From: an uncultured Lachnospiraceae bacterium
Lineage (GTDB): Bacteria > Bacillota > Clostridia > Lachnospirales > Lachnospiraceae
Direction of reading: 5' to 3'
NCBI GenBank assembly: GCA_934408585.1
Contig: CAKRVA010000001.1
Coordinates: 248,001-312,000, forward strand
Length of the DNA stretch: 64,000 nucleotides
The position numbers were made by a program, and so were the translations under genes. Numbering within the stretch: the stretch's first letter is position 1; each line of letters opens with the position of its first letter. Shown here one piece after another: positions 51,201 to 59,977 of this stretch. The notes below the pieces were generated by a model. The model saw only the letters and a program-made list of their open reading frames with translations, had not been told where the DNA came from and made no database searches.

Positions 51201-52722
51201 CGTTTACCACTTTTACAGCTCCGATTTCGATAATGCGGTTGCTGACCGGGGAAAATCCGGTCGTTTCGATATCAAATACCACGAATGTGCCACTGAAATC
51301 CTGTCCCTTTTCATTTGTAACAATTTCCTGCAAATCATCGACCAGATATGCTTCCATACCATAAATGATTTTAAAGAAATCCTGTTTATCCGGGTTTTCG
51401 TCTCCGTTTTCTATTCTTCTTGCTTTTTCTGCTTTCCACAAATCTTCCCAGACATGATTGGCATCCGGAAATGCCTGCACAACACCATGGTCCGTAATGG
51501 CAATTGCAGGATGTCCCCATTTGTACGCGCGTTTAACAATGTCTTTTGCTTCTGACACGCCATCCATATCACTCATTTTGGTATGACAGTGGAGCTCTAC
51601 ACGTTTTCTCGCGCTGTTATCACTTCTGGATGTTGTAAAATCCGGAATTTTCTTAATACCGGAAACAGAACCGATTGCCAGCTCTTTGTCATAAGCATCT
51701 ATTGCTGCAATCCCTTTTAATTTAATAAAAGCGCCCGTCTTCAGGTCCGCTTTTACTTCTGCTACCTGGTCATTATGTACAAACATTTTGAACGTAATCG
51801 TATCCGTAAAATCGGTAATATCATACATCAAAATGGTTCTCTCGTTTTTAATTTCACGGGCATCCTCACGAATAATCTTTCCTCGGATGACAGCCTCCAT
51901 ATCCCCCATAATTTCTTCAATAGGAATGGAGTCCTCTTCAAAATCCCTGCCGTAAATCACATCCGGATTGTCAGAACGTTTAATGGCTCTTCGAAAATCG
52001 CCCGAACCTTTTCCCTGATGAGAAAATTCTTTACGGTTTCCTCCCTTTTTGACTTCCTGTCTGGGTTCTTCCGCTTTCTTCTTCTCAGGTGTTTCTTCCT
52101 GTACAGCTGCTTCTACCTGCGGTTCTCCGGTATTTTCGCCGCCAAAAGCCCGCGCCGTAATTTCCCGAATCTGTCTGGAAATTTTAATATCATCTTCCTC
52201 TTTATATTTTCCGCCCTGCTTTTCGATATAATCCATCAGGCACTCTACCTTCAGACCACACCGTTCCACCAGAACCTTCTCCATAATACGAATAAGCTCA
52301 GGCGCCTTGCTTCTGGCAAGCACTGTGTCTTCTACCGTAAGCAATACCTTATTCTGCTCCGGATAGGTAATCTGAGCTGACTTAAAAATATTGTATTCTA
52401 CCGGACTATATTCTTTCAGCTCCTGCAAAATGCTTGCACCGTATTCTTTCATAAGATTTTCCGGTGTGTACTGCTCTGACAAATGAAAATGTTCATATAA
52501 TTTTATAGTCACCTGATGCCGATCAAAGAATTGCTTCTTAATTTCCTTTTCGACCTTATATATCGTCTCTTTCGGAATCAGATAATCGCAGGAAATGCTC
52601 ACGCGAACAAAGTCTCTGCTTTTTGTAGCAGAGACTTTTTCAACAGTAACCTGTTCAAACAGCTCATTACTTTGCTTATCCAGTTTCAGTTTTGGAAATA
52701 CATCAAAAAACCGTTTTTCCAT
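48205..52722 (-). CDS. polC: DNA polymerase III alpha subunit, PolC type
   Basis: This is the replicative polymerase of low-GC Gram-positives (1505 aa). In order: an N-terminal domain; a charged linker (about 205-250); an OB fold (VIRGKIIREDAREIKNE); a PHP domain (VELHCHTKMSDMDGV, AITDHGVVQAF) that encloses the DEDDh proofreading exonuclease (FVVFDIETTGFSP, VAHNASFDMSFI, HHRAVDDAEAT); then the polymerase with a zinc site (CPKCRYYDFD, CPRCGEPL) and catalytic aspartates in EPDIDLNFSGEYQ. The C-terminus ends NQISLFDFAM, which includes a clamp-binding-like QxSLFDF motif. It is the last gene of the block. Confidence 0.97.
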   Translation of the reverse strand: MEKRFFDVFPKLKLDKQSNELFEQVTVEKVSATKSRDFVRVSISCDYLIPKETIYKVEKEIKKQFFDRHQVTIKLYEHFHLSEQYTPENLMKEYGASILQELKEYSPVEYNIFKSAQITYPEQNKVLLTVEDTVLARSKAPELIRIMEKVLVERCGLKVECLMDYIEKQGGKYKEEDDIKISRQIREITARAFGGENTGEPQVEAAVQEETPEKKKAEEPRQEVKKGGNRKEFSHQGKGSGDFRRAIKRSDNPDVIYGRDFEEDSIPIEEIMGDMEAVIRGKIIREDAREIKNERTILMYDITDFTDTITFKMFVHNDQVAEVKADLKTGAFIKLKGIAAIDAYDKELAIGSVSGIKKIPDFTTSRSDNSARKRVELHCHTKMSDMDGVSEAKDIVKRAYKWGHPAIAITDHGVVQAFPDANHVWEDLWKAEKARRIENGDENPDKQDFFKIIYGMEAYLVDDLQEIVTNEKGQDFSGTFVVFDIETTGFSPVSNRIIEIGAVKVVNGEITDRFSTFVNPQVPIPFRIEKLTSINDSMVMDAPLIETVLPEFLDFCQDAILVAHNASFDMSFIKENVQRLHLNREFTYVDTLGIARVLLPNQAKHTLDAVCKTLGISLENHHRAVDDAEATAQMFVKMIPMLKEQGATKLADVNAMGEDSKEVVKRLPSYHAIILAQNNVGRENLYRLVSASHLDYYSKRPRVPKSFLMKHREGLILGSACEAGELYRALLEDKPESEIARLVDFYDYLEIQPLGNNKFMIESERVPSINSMEDIMNINRRIVALGEEFQKPVVATCDVHFLDPEDEVYRRIIMAGKGFEDADDQAPLYLRTTEEMLAEFEYLGSDKAEEIVITNTNKIADRIDVMSPVRPDKCPPVIPDSDKTLKDICYRRAHELYGDELPQIVQDRLEKELHSIISNGFAVMYIIAQKLVWKSVEDGYLVGSRGSVGSSLVAFMAGITEVNSLAAHYRCPKCRYYDFDSPEIKEHAGNAGCDLPDKTCPRCGEPLIKDGFDIPFETFLGFKGDKEPDIDLNFSGEYQSKAHKYTEVIFGAGQTYRAGTIATLADKTAFGYVKNYYEERGKRKRTSEINRIVLGCTGVRRSTGQHPGGIIVLPVGEDINSFTPVQHPANDMTTDIVTTHFDYHSIDHNLLKLDILGHDDPTMIRMLQDLTGIDPTTIPLDDKQVMSLFQNTSALGITPDQIDGCPVGSLGVPEFGTDFVIQMLLDTKPQSLSDLIRISGLGHGTDVWLGNAQTLILEGTADISHCICCRDDIMIYLISKGVDSALSFTIMESVRKGKGLKPEWEEAMTAQGVPDWYIASCKKIKYMFPKAHAAAYVMMAWRIAYCKINYPLAYYAAYFSIRASAFSYEIMCQGQKHLEDVMREYKKRGDSLTNKEKDSLKDMKIVQEMYARGFEFTPIDIFRAHSRNFQIIDGKIMPSLSSIDGLGDKAADAIVEAAKDGPFLSKDDFRMRTKASKTIIDLMSELGILGDLPESNQISLFDFAM

Positions 52723-52740
52723 CCCGCACTTCCTTTGTAC

Positions 52741-53796
52741 TTATTTCTCCCAATTCTCCAATTCCTGCCGTAACGCATCCAGCAGTTGATTTTCCGGAAC
52801 TTTACGAATAATCTCACCCTTTTTAATCAAAAGTCCCTCGTTGATACCGCCTGCAATCCCAAGGTCTGCTTCCTTTGCTTCTCCCGGGCCGTTTACGGCA
52901 CATCCCATAACTGCTACCTTAATATCAAGCGGAAACTCTGCCACCATGGTTTCTACCTGATTGGCAAGTCCGATTAAATCTATTTTTGTTCTTCCGCAGG
53001 TCGGACAGGAAACAACCTCAATTCCGCCTTTTCGCAATCCCAGCGTACGCAGAATCAGCTTGGCAGACTTAATTTCCTCTACCGGATCTCCAGTTAATGA
53101 TACACGAATCGTATCTCCGATTCCCTGGTTCAGAATCAGTCCTAAGCCTATTGCAGATTTTATATTTCCGCTAATAAGCGTTCCTGCCTCAGTAATTCCT
53201 ACATGCAACGGATAATCTGTCTGTGCGGATAAAAGCTCATGTGCTTTCACACACATCATAACATCAGACGATTTGATACTGATTACAAGGTTTTCGTATC
53301 CCTCTTCTTCAATCATATGCACTTTGTCCAATGCGCTTTCTACAATTCCCTGTGCCGTAACACCATGATATTTTTCTACAAGGTCTTTTTCCAGAGAACC
53401 GGAATTTACACCTACGCGAATGGGTATCTGGTACTCTTTGGCAACACGGACAACTTCACTGAGCTTTTCCCTGCCCCCGATATTTCCAGGATTGATTCGA
53501 ATTTTATCTGCACCATTTTCCATTGCGGCAATGGCCATTTTATAATCAAAATGAATGTCCGCTACCAGCGGAATATGTATCTGCTCTTTGATTTTGCGGA
53601 TTGCCTGCGCTGCCTCCAGCGTTGGAACGGTACAACGGATAATTTCACATCCTGCTGCCTCCAATCGCAAAATTTGAGATACGGTAGCCTCCACATCCTC
53701 AGTTCTGGTATTGGTCATGGATTGAATCAGAATTGGATTTCCTCCTCCAATGACTCTGTTTCCTATGGAAATGACTCTCGTATTCTGTCGGTTCAT
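52741..53796 (-). CDS. ispG: 4-hydroxy-3-methylbut-2-enyl diphosphate synthase
   Basis: IspG (GcpE) is the iron-sulfur enzyme of the MEP isoprenoid pathway that turns MEcPP into HMBPP. The 351-residue protein has GGGNPILIQSMTNTRT, LVADIHFDYKMA, KIRINPGNIG and the cluster ligands CPTCGRT and VMGCAVNGPGEA. The frame is open to 53868, but MNRQNTRVISIGNRVIGGG is the family start, and ATG 53796 follows GGAGGAAAAG. It works with dxr (57.2 kb) and uppS (59.2 kb) in the same block, so precursor synthesis and the bactoprenol carrier are encoded together. Confidence 0.96.
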   Translation of the reverse strand: MNRQNTRVISIGNRVIGGGNPILIQSMTNTRTEDVEATVSQILRLEAAGCEIIRCTVPTLEAAQAIRKIKEQIHIPLVADIHFDYKMAIAAMENGADKIRINPGNIGGREKLSEVVRVAKEYQIPIRVGVNSGSLEKDLVEKYHGVTAQGIVESALDKVHMIEEEGYENLVISIKSSDVMMCVKAHELLSAQTDYPLHVGITEAGTLISGNIKSAIGLGLILNQGIGDTIRVSLTGDPVEEIKSAKLILRTLGLRKGGIEVVSCPTCGRTKIDLIGLANQVETMVAEFPLDIKVAVMGCAVNGPGEAKEADLGIAGGINEGLLIKKGEIIRKVPENQLLDALRQELENWEK

Positions 53797-53873
53797 TCTC
53801 TTTTCCTCCACAAAATGAATTAATTTCATTATATTCCACAGGCGGTCAAAAGGCAAACCGAAATCCATGCTTT

Positions 53874-55196
53874 TTATTCCCGAACTGCTCTCACCTGAAT
53901 CACCCGGCTTTCATAAGTATTTCCGTTTCTATCCACTGCCACAATCTGTAAAGACACCGGAGAATCCGGAAGATATGCTGCTGAAAGCTCCAGCTTTAAT
54001 TTATCCTCTACTGGAAACACAACACCTCTTTTTACCAGTATATTTCGATTCTGTGCATCCTTCATATCTACCCAGAGTTCATTTCGGTTTTCTTTTGCCT
54101 CTACCTGACCTGTTCCCCCTGTAAAGATAAAAAAGCAACAGATACTTACCACCAGAAAGACAGTCATTCCCAATAAACCAAGTCCCTTTTTCTCGGTAAA
54201 GCATATGTCTTTTTCCTGACGAATCATATATTGGGATTTTTTTCGAAACCGAAACAGAAAAAAATAGAAGATAATGGTCACCCCCAATCCTTCAAGCGGT
54301 GCATATAGATAGGGAAACGGAAATTCTTTTTGATAAACACCCCGTAAAAGCGGAACTATTGCAGATAGCAGAACAATCCCTGCCATAATAGCGACAAGCA
54401 TTCTTTTGAGCCAGAATACCACCCGCCTTTTTTCGCCAACACTCTGATAATCATCCAACGCCTTTTTTACTTCACTCATCGATGAATAGCGTTCTTTCGG
54501 ATTTTCTCTGGTACATTTCTGAATCAATTTCTCCAGCCCTTCCGGAATACTCTTATCATATTGACGCAACGGTTTCCGTTCATACGGTGGTCTTTGCGGG
54601 CTCACACCTGTAAGCAGTTCGTGGAAAATTGCCCCAAAGCTGAAAATATCACAGGTCCTTTCGATATGGATGTCTTTCCACTGCTCCGGTGCACTATAAG
54701 CCGGCGTTCCCACACATACCTGTTCTTTTTGACCGGCGTTGCTATATTGCAAAACACCACCCAAATCAATCAGTTTCATAATCCCTTCCGGTGTAATCAT
54801 AATATTGGATGGTTTTAAATCACGATACAAAATGGCAGGATGCTGTCCATGAAGATATTCCAGAAGTTCTGCAAGCTGCCGCATCCAGTCTATTGCGATG
54901 TCCAGCTCCGGCTTTCCTTTTTTCTCCAGGTACTGCTTCATCGTTATTCCCTCTATGAATTCCATAACCAGACACCCTTTCCGGTCATCTTCAAAATAAT
55001 CATAAATAGCAGGAAGTCCCATATGCTTTAATTCTCTCAGTACCTGCATTTCCTTACGGCTTTCCTCTTTTTTTGCCATTTTCTTTATTGCCACCAGACG
55101 TTCCAGATGAAGGTCCTTTGCAAGAAGCACTTCTCCGGTCGCACCATTTCCAATCGGCTTCACAATTTCATATTTATTACGTATTATTGTTCTCAC
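53874..55196 (-). CDS. Membrane serine/threonine protein kinase without PASTA domains
   Basis: This Hanks-type kinase has 440 residues. The catalytic domain (about 8-255) has the glycine loop PIGNGATGEVLLAKD, Lys38 in VAIKK, YRDLKPSN (Asp126; usual HRD has Tyr), IDLGG (Asp144; usual DFG is DLG) and APEQW. Three hydrophobic segments follow at about 272-290, 300-325 and 350-370. An external C-terminal domain (about 375-440) has beta strands such as SLQIVAVDRNGNTYES but no PASTA repeat. It lies 1 nt after a PP2C phosphatase gene and is likely its functional opposite. Confidence 0.9.
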   Translation of the reverse strand: MRTIIRNKYEIVKPIGNGATGEVLLAKDLHLERLVAIKKMAKKEESRKEMQVLRELKHMGLPAIYDYFEDDRKGCLVMEFIEGITMKQYLEKKGKPELDIAIDWMRQLAELLEYLHGQHPAILYRDLKPSNIMITPEGIMKLIDLGGVLQYSNAGQKEQVCVGTPAYSAPEQWKDIHIERTCDIFSFGAIFHELLTGVSPQRPPYERKPLRQYDKSIPEGLEKLIQKCTRENPKERYSSMSEVKKALDDYQSVGEKRRVVFWLKRMLVAIMAGIVLLSAIVPLLRGVYQKEFPFPYLYAPLEGLGVTIIFYFFLFRFRKKSQYMIRQEKDICFTEKKGLGLLGMTVFLVVSICCFFIFTGGTGQVEAKENRNELWVDMKDAQNRNILVKRGVVFPVEDKLKLELSAAYLPDSPVSLQIVAVDRNGNTYESRVIQVRAVRE

Positions 55197-55197
55197 T

Positions 55198-55911
55198 TCA
55201 AATCCTCCCTGTAACCTTCAGATATATAGCAGACAGATTGTCCTCTTCCCCCAGCTTTTGCACCTGTCCGGCACTTGCTTCCAGTCTTTTTGTAATCTGC
55301 TGTTCCTCATAAATATCTGTCGGATTCCACAAGTCATCTGATGCTTTCATTCTGCGGTAAAACCCATCGGTACACAAAAGCAGTCCCTGATTTTTCCGGA
55401 TTCTGCCCATATGCAGCTCTGGCTTCTGAAACGCAAAACTCCCCATACATTTCATCAATCCATGCTTCCCGTCACTATGGTCCGTTGTAATCTGTTTTAC
55501 TTTTTCTCCTTCAAGCCGGTAAATCCTGCTATCCCCGAGATGAGCTGTTATGTATCGGTGATTCCACAAAAGAACCATCGAAACCGTAGTCCCCAGTTTT
55601 ATACTTTTTTCCTTTCCATATGCTCTCATCTCGTAACCGATTTCATAAAAACATCTGGAAATACACTTCCTTATAATCGAGACTCCTTTTCCTTTTCCAA
55701 TCAATACCGCAAACTGCCTGTAAAAATATTCAATAAGCCGCTCCACAATATAACCGCTTGCGACCTCGCCCTCCATCAATCCTCCGATTCCATCACAAAC
55801 TACCGCCATTGCAACTCTTCCCCGACACGTCAAAACCTGCTGCAATGCAAGAGAATCCTCGTTATGCAGTCTGTGACCACGGTTCCAATATACTCCTGAT
55901 ATTACGTTCAT
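55198..55911 (-). CDS. PP2C-family protein phosphatase
   Basis: This metal-dependent Ser/Thr phosphatase (237 aa) has HNEDSLALQ, VVCDGIGGLMEGEVAS, GTTVSMVLL, HLGDSRIYRL, CTDGFYRR and EEDNLSAIYL, covering the Asp ligands of the binuclear site. PrpC-like enzymes reverse the Hanks kinase encoded next to them. It starts its own two-gene unit, with TATAAT (55963-55968, minus strand) and a TACTTTT/AAAAGTA dyad (55941-55957) upstream. The last bases nearly touch the kinase start. Confidence 0.92.
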   Translation of the reverse strand: MNVISGVYWNRGHRLHNEDSLALQQVLTCRGRVAMAVVCDGIGGLMEGEVASGYIVERLIEYFYRQFAVLIGKGKGVSIIRKCISRCFYEIGYEMRAYGKEKSIKLGTTVSMVLLWNHRYITAHLGDSRIYRLEGEKVKQITTDHSDGKHGLMKCMGSFAFQKPELHMGRIRKNQGLLLCTDGFYRRMKASDDLWNPTDIYEEQQITKRLEASAGQVQKLGEEDNLSAIYLKVTGRI

Positions 55912-55979
55912 TTTTTCCTTTCTGAATTTTCAGGTCCCCATACTTTTATAAAAAGTACGGCTATTATAGAGCATAAAAA

Positions 55980-56050
55980 AGGAAAGAATCTATTGGCAAA
56001 AATTACTAAAAATGACTTTTCAGCAAATTTGCACAACAAATTCTTTCCCT
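55980..56050 (-). terminator. Possible terminator after rseP
   Basis: On the minus strand GGAAAGAAT and ATTCTTTCC can pair, followed by TTTTTTATG. The loop is long (about 50 nt) but contains smaller stems such as GCAAATTTGC. It would separate rseP from the phosphatase-kinase pair. Confidence 0.45.
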
Positions 56051-56066
56051 AAAAAATAATTCTTCT

Positions 56067-57122
56067 TTAAGCAAAAAATTTTGAGATATCGTTAAACAAT
56101 ACAACCACCATGAGAATCATCAGAACTGCCATTCCCGCAAGATGAACAATCCCTTCTTTTTCCGGCGGCACCGGTTTTCCCCGGACTGCTTCTACCAGCA
56201 AAAATACAAGTCGGCCTCCATCAAGTGCCGGTAGTGGAAGAAGGTTCATAATTCCCAGATTGACGGACAACAACAATGCAATGTTAATCATGGATAATAT
56301 GATGGATGGAATTCCATATTGCTTTGCCTGATCATACGTATCGTCAACCACTTTTACGATTCCAACCGGTCCGGATAAATCATTCATAGATAACTGGCCT
56401 GTCACCAGCATTCCAAGACTTTTAAATGTCATCTCCACATAAAAGTTCATCTCATATAATGCATAAGACAACGTCTGTGGCAGATTACACTCCAAAAATT
56501 CCCCATTGGTAATCCCCATCAGATATCTCTGTGCCTCTTCATCATACGTTGGAATGACGGTTGTCTGAAACTTTTCCCCGTTTCGCTCATAAACAAGCTC
56601 TACCGGTTTTCCCTTCGTATTCAGCTGCGAATAAAAGGTTACCTGCTCGGTTAAATGAACTTTGTTTCCATTCATCCGTACAATTACATCGCCCGGCTGA
56701 AGTCCTGCCTCTGCCGCACCACTGCCTTCCTGAACGGTGTCTATTACAGGAAGCAATACGCCGGTATTCGCTACAAGAATCATTGCAAGCAGATATGCAA
56801 GCAGAAAGTTAAATACCGGTCCTGCCAGCACGGTAGCAAAGCGTACCCAGACAGGTGCATTCGGAAATGCCCGCTCCGAAATTTCTCCCTCTTTGGTGTT
56901 CATTCCATCTTCGCCTTCAAATACACATGCTCCGCCGATTGGTAAAAGTTTAATGGAATATTTGGTATCTCCTTTTGTAAAAGAAAATAATGAGGGACCC
57001 ATTCCAATAAAAAATTCCACTACATGAATGCCATTCTTTTTTGCAACAATAAAATGTCCAAATTCATGTGCCACAACAATCACGCAAAAAATAATAATAA
57101 ATAAAAGAATTGAAACTGCCAA
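56067..57122 (-). CDS. rseP: RIP metalloprotease (site-2 protease)
   Basis: This intramembrane zinc protease (351 aa) has HEFGH in VVVAHEFGHFIVAKKNGI within the first membrane helix. A PDZ domain covers about 125-210 (GSGAAEAGLQPGDVIVRMNGNKV), and the third-ligand motif is NLLPLPALDGGRLVFLLVE. RseP/RasP enzymes cleave anti-sigma factors, signal-peptide remnants and division proteins. The neighbourhood dxr-rseP-ispG is conserved in Clostridia. Here two signalling genes have come between rseP and ispG. It is 27 nt after dxr. Confidence 0.95.
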   Translation of the reverse strand: MAVSILLFIIIFCVIVVAHEFGHFIVAKKNGIHVVEFFIGMGPSLFSFTKGDTKYSIKLLPIGGACVFEGEDGMNTKEGEISERAFPNAPVWVRFATVLAGPVFNFLLAYLLAMILVANTGVLLPVIDTVQEGSGAAEAGLQPGDVIVRMNGNKVHLTEQVTFYSQLNTKGKPVELVYERNGEKFQTTVIPTYDEEAQRYLMGITNGEFLECNLPQTLSYALYEMNFYVEMTFKSLGMLVTGQLSMNDLSGPVGIVKVVDDTYDQAKQYGIPSIILSMINIALLLSVNLGIMNLLPLPALDGGRLVFLLVEAVRGKPVPPEKEGIVHLAGMAVLMILMVVVLFNDISKFFA

Positions 57123-57149
57123 ACTAAAACCTCCGTCTAATTACCCCAA

Positions 57150-58292
57150 TCATATTCTACCCATAATGTACTCATGTGCTTCTTTCTCAGCATCAAGAAT
57201 TTCCTCTACGGTAGGGGATTCTTTCACACAATGATTCTCCATTGCACCCTGAATCAAATCATAGATATCCAGGAAGCGAATCTTCTTATCCAAAAACAGT
57301 CCGACTGCCTTTTCATTTGCTGCATTAAATACCGTAGGCATACTTCCGCCGGCATCAATCGCATCATAAGCCATCTGAAGACCACGAAACGTTGTCAAAT
57401 CCGGTGCTTCAAAGGAAATACTCTTAAGCTCAAAAAAATCCACCCGTTTTCCGTCCATTGGGCGACGGTCCGGATAAAACAACGCATACTGGATAGGAAG
57501 CTTCATATCCGGCATACCAAGCTGTGCAATAATTCCACCGTCCACATACTCAACCATGGAGTGAATGATACTTTGCGGATGCACAACAACCTGAATCTGC
57601 TCCGGTCCCACATCAAAAAGCCATTTAGCTTCCATTACTTCCAATCCCTTGTTTACCAGTGTTGCAGAGTCAATCGTTATTTTCCGTCCCATGCTCCAGT
57701 TTGGATGCTTTAATGCATCTTCAACGGTCATTTCTTTTAACTCAGCCGTCTTTTTCCCGCGGAACGGACCGCCGGATGCCGTAAGCAGAATTTTGCTTAC
57801 ACGACTCTTATTTTCTCCCTGCATGGACTGAAAAATCGCACTATGCTCACTGTCCACAGGAAGAATGGACACATTGCTTTTTTTTGCAAGCGGCATAATA
57901 ATATGTCCTGCCGTTACCAGCGTTTCTTTATTGGCAAGTGCAATCGTCTTGCCTGCTTCAATAGCTGCAATCGTAGGTCTTATCCCTATCATACCCACAA
58001 TTGCCGTAACTAAAACTTCCATATCTTCCATCACAGCCATTGTCAGCATACCATCCATTCCGCAAAGAACGGTGGTATCTGTATCTGCAATACGCTGTTT
58101 CAGGTCATTGGCTGCTTTTTTCTCGCCCATTACCGCAATGCGTGGGTGAAATTCCCTTACCTGCTGCTCCATAAGTGCAACATTTGTTCCTGCAGCCAGC
58201 GATGCCACCTTTAAATCGGGATTGTTTCTTACAATTTCAAGTGTCTGTGTTCCAATGGAACCGGTTGAACCCAGTATTCCAATTGTTTTCAT
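57150..58292 (-). CDS. dxr: 1-deoxy-D-xylulose-5-phosphate reductoisomerase
   Basis: DXR rearranges and reduces DXP to MEP using NADPH and a divalent metal, the committed step of the MEP pathway. The 380-residue protein has the nucleotide loop ILGSTGSIGTQTLEIV, ANKETLVTAGHIIMPLA, LPVDSEHSAIFQSMQ (metal Asp/Glu), LTASGGPFRG, HPNWSMGRKITIDSATLVNKG and VHPQSIIHSMVEYVDG. All are intact. It is 34 nt after cdsA in the operon and shares the pathway with ispG. Confidence 0.97.
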   Translation of the reverse strand: MKTIGILGSTGSIGTQTLEIVRNNPDLKVASLAAGTNVALMEQQVREFHPRIAVMGEKKAANDLKQRIADTDTTVLCGMDGMLTMAVMEDMEVLVTAIVGMIGIRPTIAAIEAGKTIALANKETLVTAGHIIMPLAKKSNVSILPVDSEHSAIFQSMQGENKSRVSKILLTASGGPFRGKKTAELKEMTVEDALKHPNWSMGRKITIDSATLVNKGLEVMEAKWLFDVGPEQIQVVVHPQSIIHSMVEYVDGGIIAQLGMPDMKLPIQYALFYPDRRPMDGKRVDFFELKSISFEAPDLTTFRGLQMAYDAIDAGGSMPTVFNAANEKAVGLFLDKKIRFLDIYDLIQGAMENHCVKESPTVEEILDAEKEAHEYIMGRI

Positions 58293-58326
58293 CCTATATC
58301 TGCCTCCTGTTTTTCAGGGTTTTCTG

Positions 58327-59151
58327 CTAAGCCCGAATCAATATCAATACAAGAAAATATATCATTGGTGCTGTAAAAATCACACTGTCAAACCGATCCA
58401 TCACACCACCGTGTCCAGGAATCAGCTTTCCGTAATCCTTAATATTCTGGTTTCTCTTAATTGCAGATGCAGCCAAATCGCCTACCTGGGAAATTACCGC
58501 CCCCAATGCACTGATTAACACAAAAATCCATGTGATCTGCTGCTCTTTTACCACAGATTCCACAACAAAAAATCCATACAATGCACCTACGAGTGCAGAA
58601 CCAAGAATTCCTCCAATAGCACCTTCTATGGATTTCTTGGGACTAAGCACCGGAGCCAGTTTGTGCTTTCCAATGCACATTCCGACAAGATACGCACACG
58701 TATCGCAAATCCAGGAACTGATAAAAATCATCCATACCGTATATACCCCATATGGCAGGCTTCTCACAAGATAAATGCAGGAAAGCATTACCGGTGCATA
58801 TGCCATACAGAAAAATGCGCTCATAATCTGTTCGGAATGATATTTCGGAAAAGAAAAAACGTAAACAAACATAAATGCAATCAGTGTAAGAATGACCGCC
58901 ATAAACAGAAAAATATGATTTTCTACAAATACCATGGTAAGATAATACGCTATAATTCCCAGGTATCCGATTATTTCCAATACACTGAACCTTCCATTTT
59001 CTCCGCTCAATTTACATGCCTTCATAAGCTCCCGGTAAGCAACCAGGGCAAGAAACAGCAATGTTGCCGCCAAAACATATCCGCCGGCAATTATGGTTGC
59101 CAATGCAAGAATTACCAACACAACAGAACTAATTACTCTGGTTCGAAACAT
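58327..59151 (-). CDS. cdsA: Phosphatidate cytidylyltransferase
   Basis: CdsA makes CDP-diacylglycerol from phosphatidate and CTP, the precursor of phosphatidylglycerol and related lipids. The 274-residue membrane protein has about eight spans. Family sequences are SWICDTCAYLVGMCIGKHKLA, SPKKSIEGAIGGILGS and the C-terminal signature SQVGDLAASAIKRN, then KDYGKLIPGHGGVMDRFDS. The start is 2 nt from the uppS stop, so the genes are tightly coupled. Confidence 0.95.
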   Translation of the reverse strand: MFRTRVISSVVLVILALATIIAGGYVLAATLLFLALVAYRELMKACKLSGENGRFSVLEIIGYLGIIAYYLTMVFVENHIFLFMAVILTLIAFMFVYVFSFPKYHSEQIMSAFFCMAYAPVMLSCIYLVRSLPYGVYTVWMIFISSWICDTCAYLVGMCIGKHKLAPVLSPKKSIEGAIGGILGSALVGALYGFFVVESVVKEQQITWIFVLISALGAVISQVGDLAASAIKRNQNIKDYGKLIPGHGGVMDRFDSVIFTAPMIYFLVLILIRA

Positions 59152-59153
59152 TC

Positions 59154-59879
59154 CTATTCCTCCTTAATCAGACCGTATCTTCTGTCTCTACGATTATATG
59201 ATTCCACTGCCTTTATCAATTCCTCTTTTGAGAAATCCGGCCATGCTACTTCTGTAAAATATAACTCGGTATAGGCAAGCTGCCAAAGTAAAAAATTGGA
59301 AATTCTCTGCTCATTGCAGGTACGGATTAACAAATCCGGTTCCGGCAGTCCATGTGTATCCAGCATTTCCCCAAAAGATTCCTGCGTGATATCCTCCAGG
59401 GAAAGTTCTCCATCACAAACCTTCTGACATGTTTTCTTTACTGCCCGAAGAATTTCATCACGTCCACCATAATTCAATGCAATTTGAAAATGCAGTCCAT
59501 CATTATCCTTTGTTGCCTCTTCCAGCTCATTAATTCGTTTCCGGATGTCCTCATCCAGTCTCGTTTTATCCCCAAGGACCCTGACACACATACGGTTCTT
59601 CTTTGCTGTTGTCAGGCACGTTTTCATATAGTTCCGCAAAAGTTTCATCAAAGCATCTACTTCATCCTGCGGACGGTTCCAGTTTTCTGTACTGAATGCA
59701 TAAACCGTCAGATATTGAATGCCCATCTTATATGCTTCTTCACAAATCACCTCAACATTTTTTGCACCCTGTACATGCCCATAATTTCTTGGCATTCCCT
59801 TACTTTTTGCCCATCTGCCGTTTCCGTCCAAAATAATTGCCACGTGAAGAGGCATTTTCAATTCCTTAGTTTCTGCCAT
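59154..59879 (-). CDS. uppS: Isoprenyl transferase (undecaprenyl diphosphate synthase)
   Basis: UppS extends farnesyl diphosphate with isopentenyl units to the C55 wall-lipid carrier. The protein, about 241 residues, has HVAIILDGNGRWAKSKGMPR (catalytic Asp), NYGHVQGAKN, YLTVYAFSTENWNRP, ALNYGGRDEI and the terminal block LLIRTCNEQRISNFLLWQLAY, TELYFTEVAWPDF (usual GE/QRISNF). Start: ATG 59879 is 8 nt from AAGG, and ATG 59885 two codons earlier is possible. An intrinsic terminator-like hairpin separates it from frr. Confidence 0.95.
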   Translation of the reverse strand: MAETKELKMPLHVAIILDGNGRWAKSKGMPRNYGHVQGAKNVEVICEEAYKMGIQYLTVYAFSTENWNRPQDEVDALMKLLRNYMKTCLTTAKKNRMCVRVLGDKTRLDEDIRKRINELEEATKDNDGLHFQIALNYGGRDEILRAVKKTCQKVCDGELSLEDITQESFGEMLDTHGLPEPDLLIRTCNEQRISNFLLWQLAYTELYFTEVAWPDFSKEELIKAVESYNRRDRRYGLIKEE

Positions 59880-59928
59880 TTTCATATCCTTCCCTGTTAT
59901 GTATCATTCAAAAACTGCTATCAACGCA

Positions 59929-59969
59929 CAAAAAGGGGCTACACGATTAAACCGAATCGCCTGCCCCTT
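59929..59969 (-). terminator. Internal terminator between frr and uppS
   Basis: AAGGGGC pairs with GCCCCTT, with an inner CGATT/AATCG stem, followed by TTTTG on the minus strand. Its position inside the operon would reduce read-through from pyrH-frr into uppS-cdsA-dxr-rseP. Confidence 0.75.
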
Positions 59970-59977
59970 ATAAGTTT

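Noticed and set aside
53239..53823. 194-codon plus-strand ORF opposite ispG
   Set aside because: Antisense shadow of a conserved enzyme. Composition is unlike a protein and there is no start signal.
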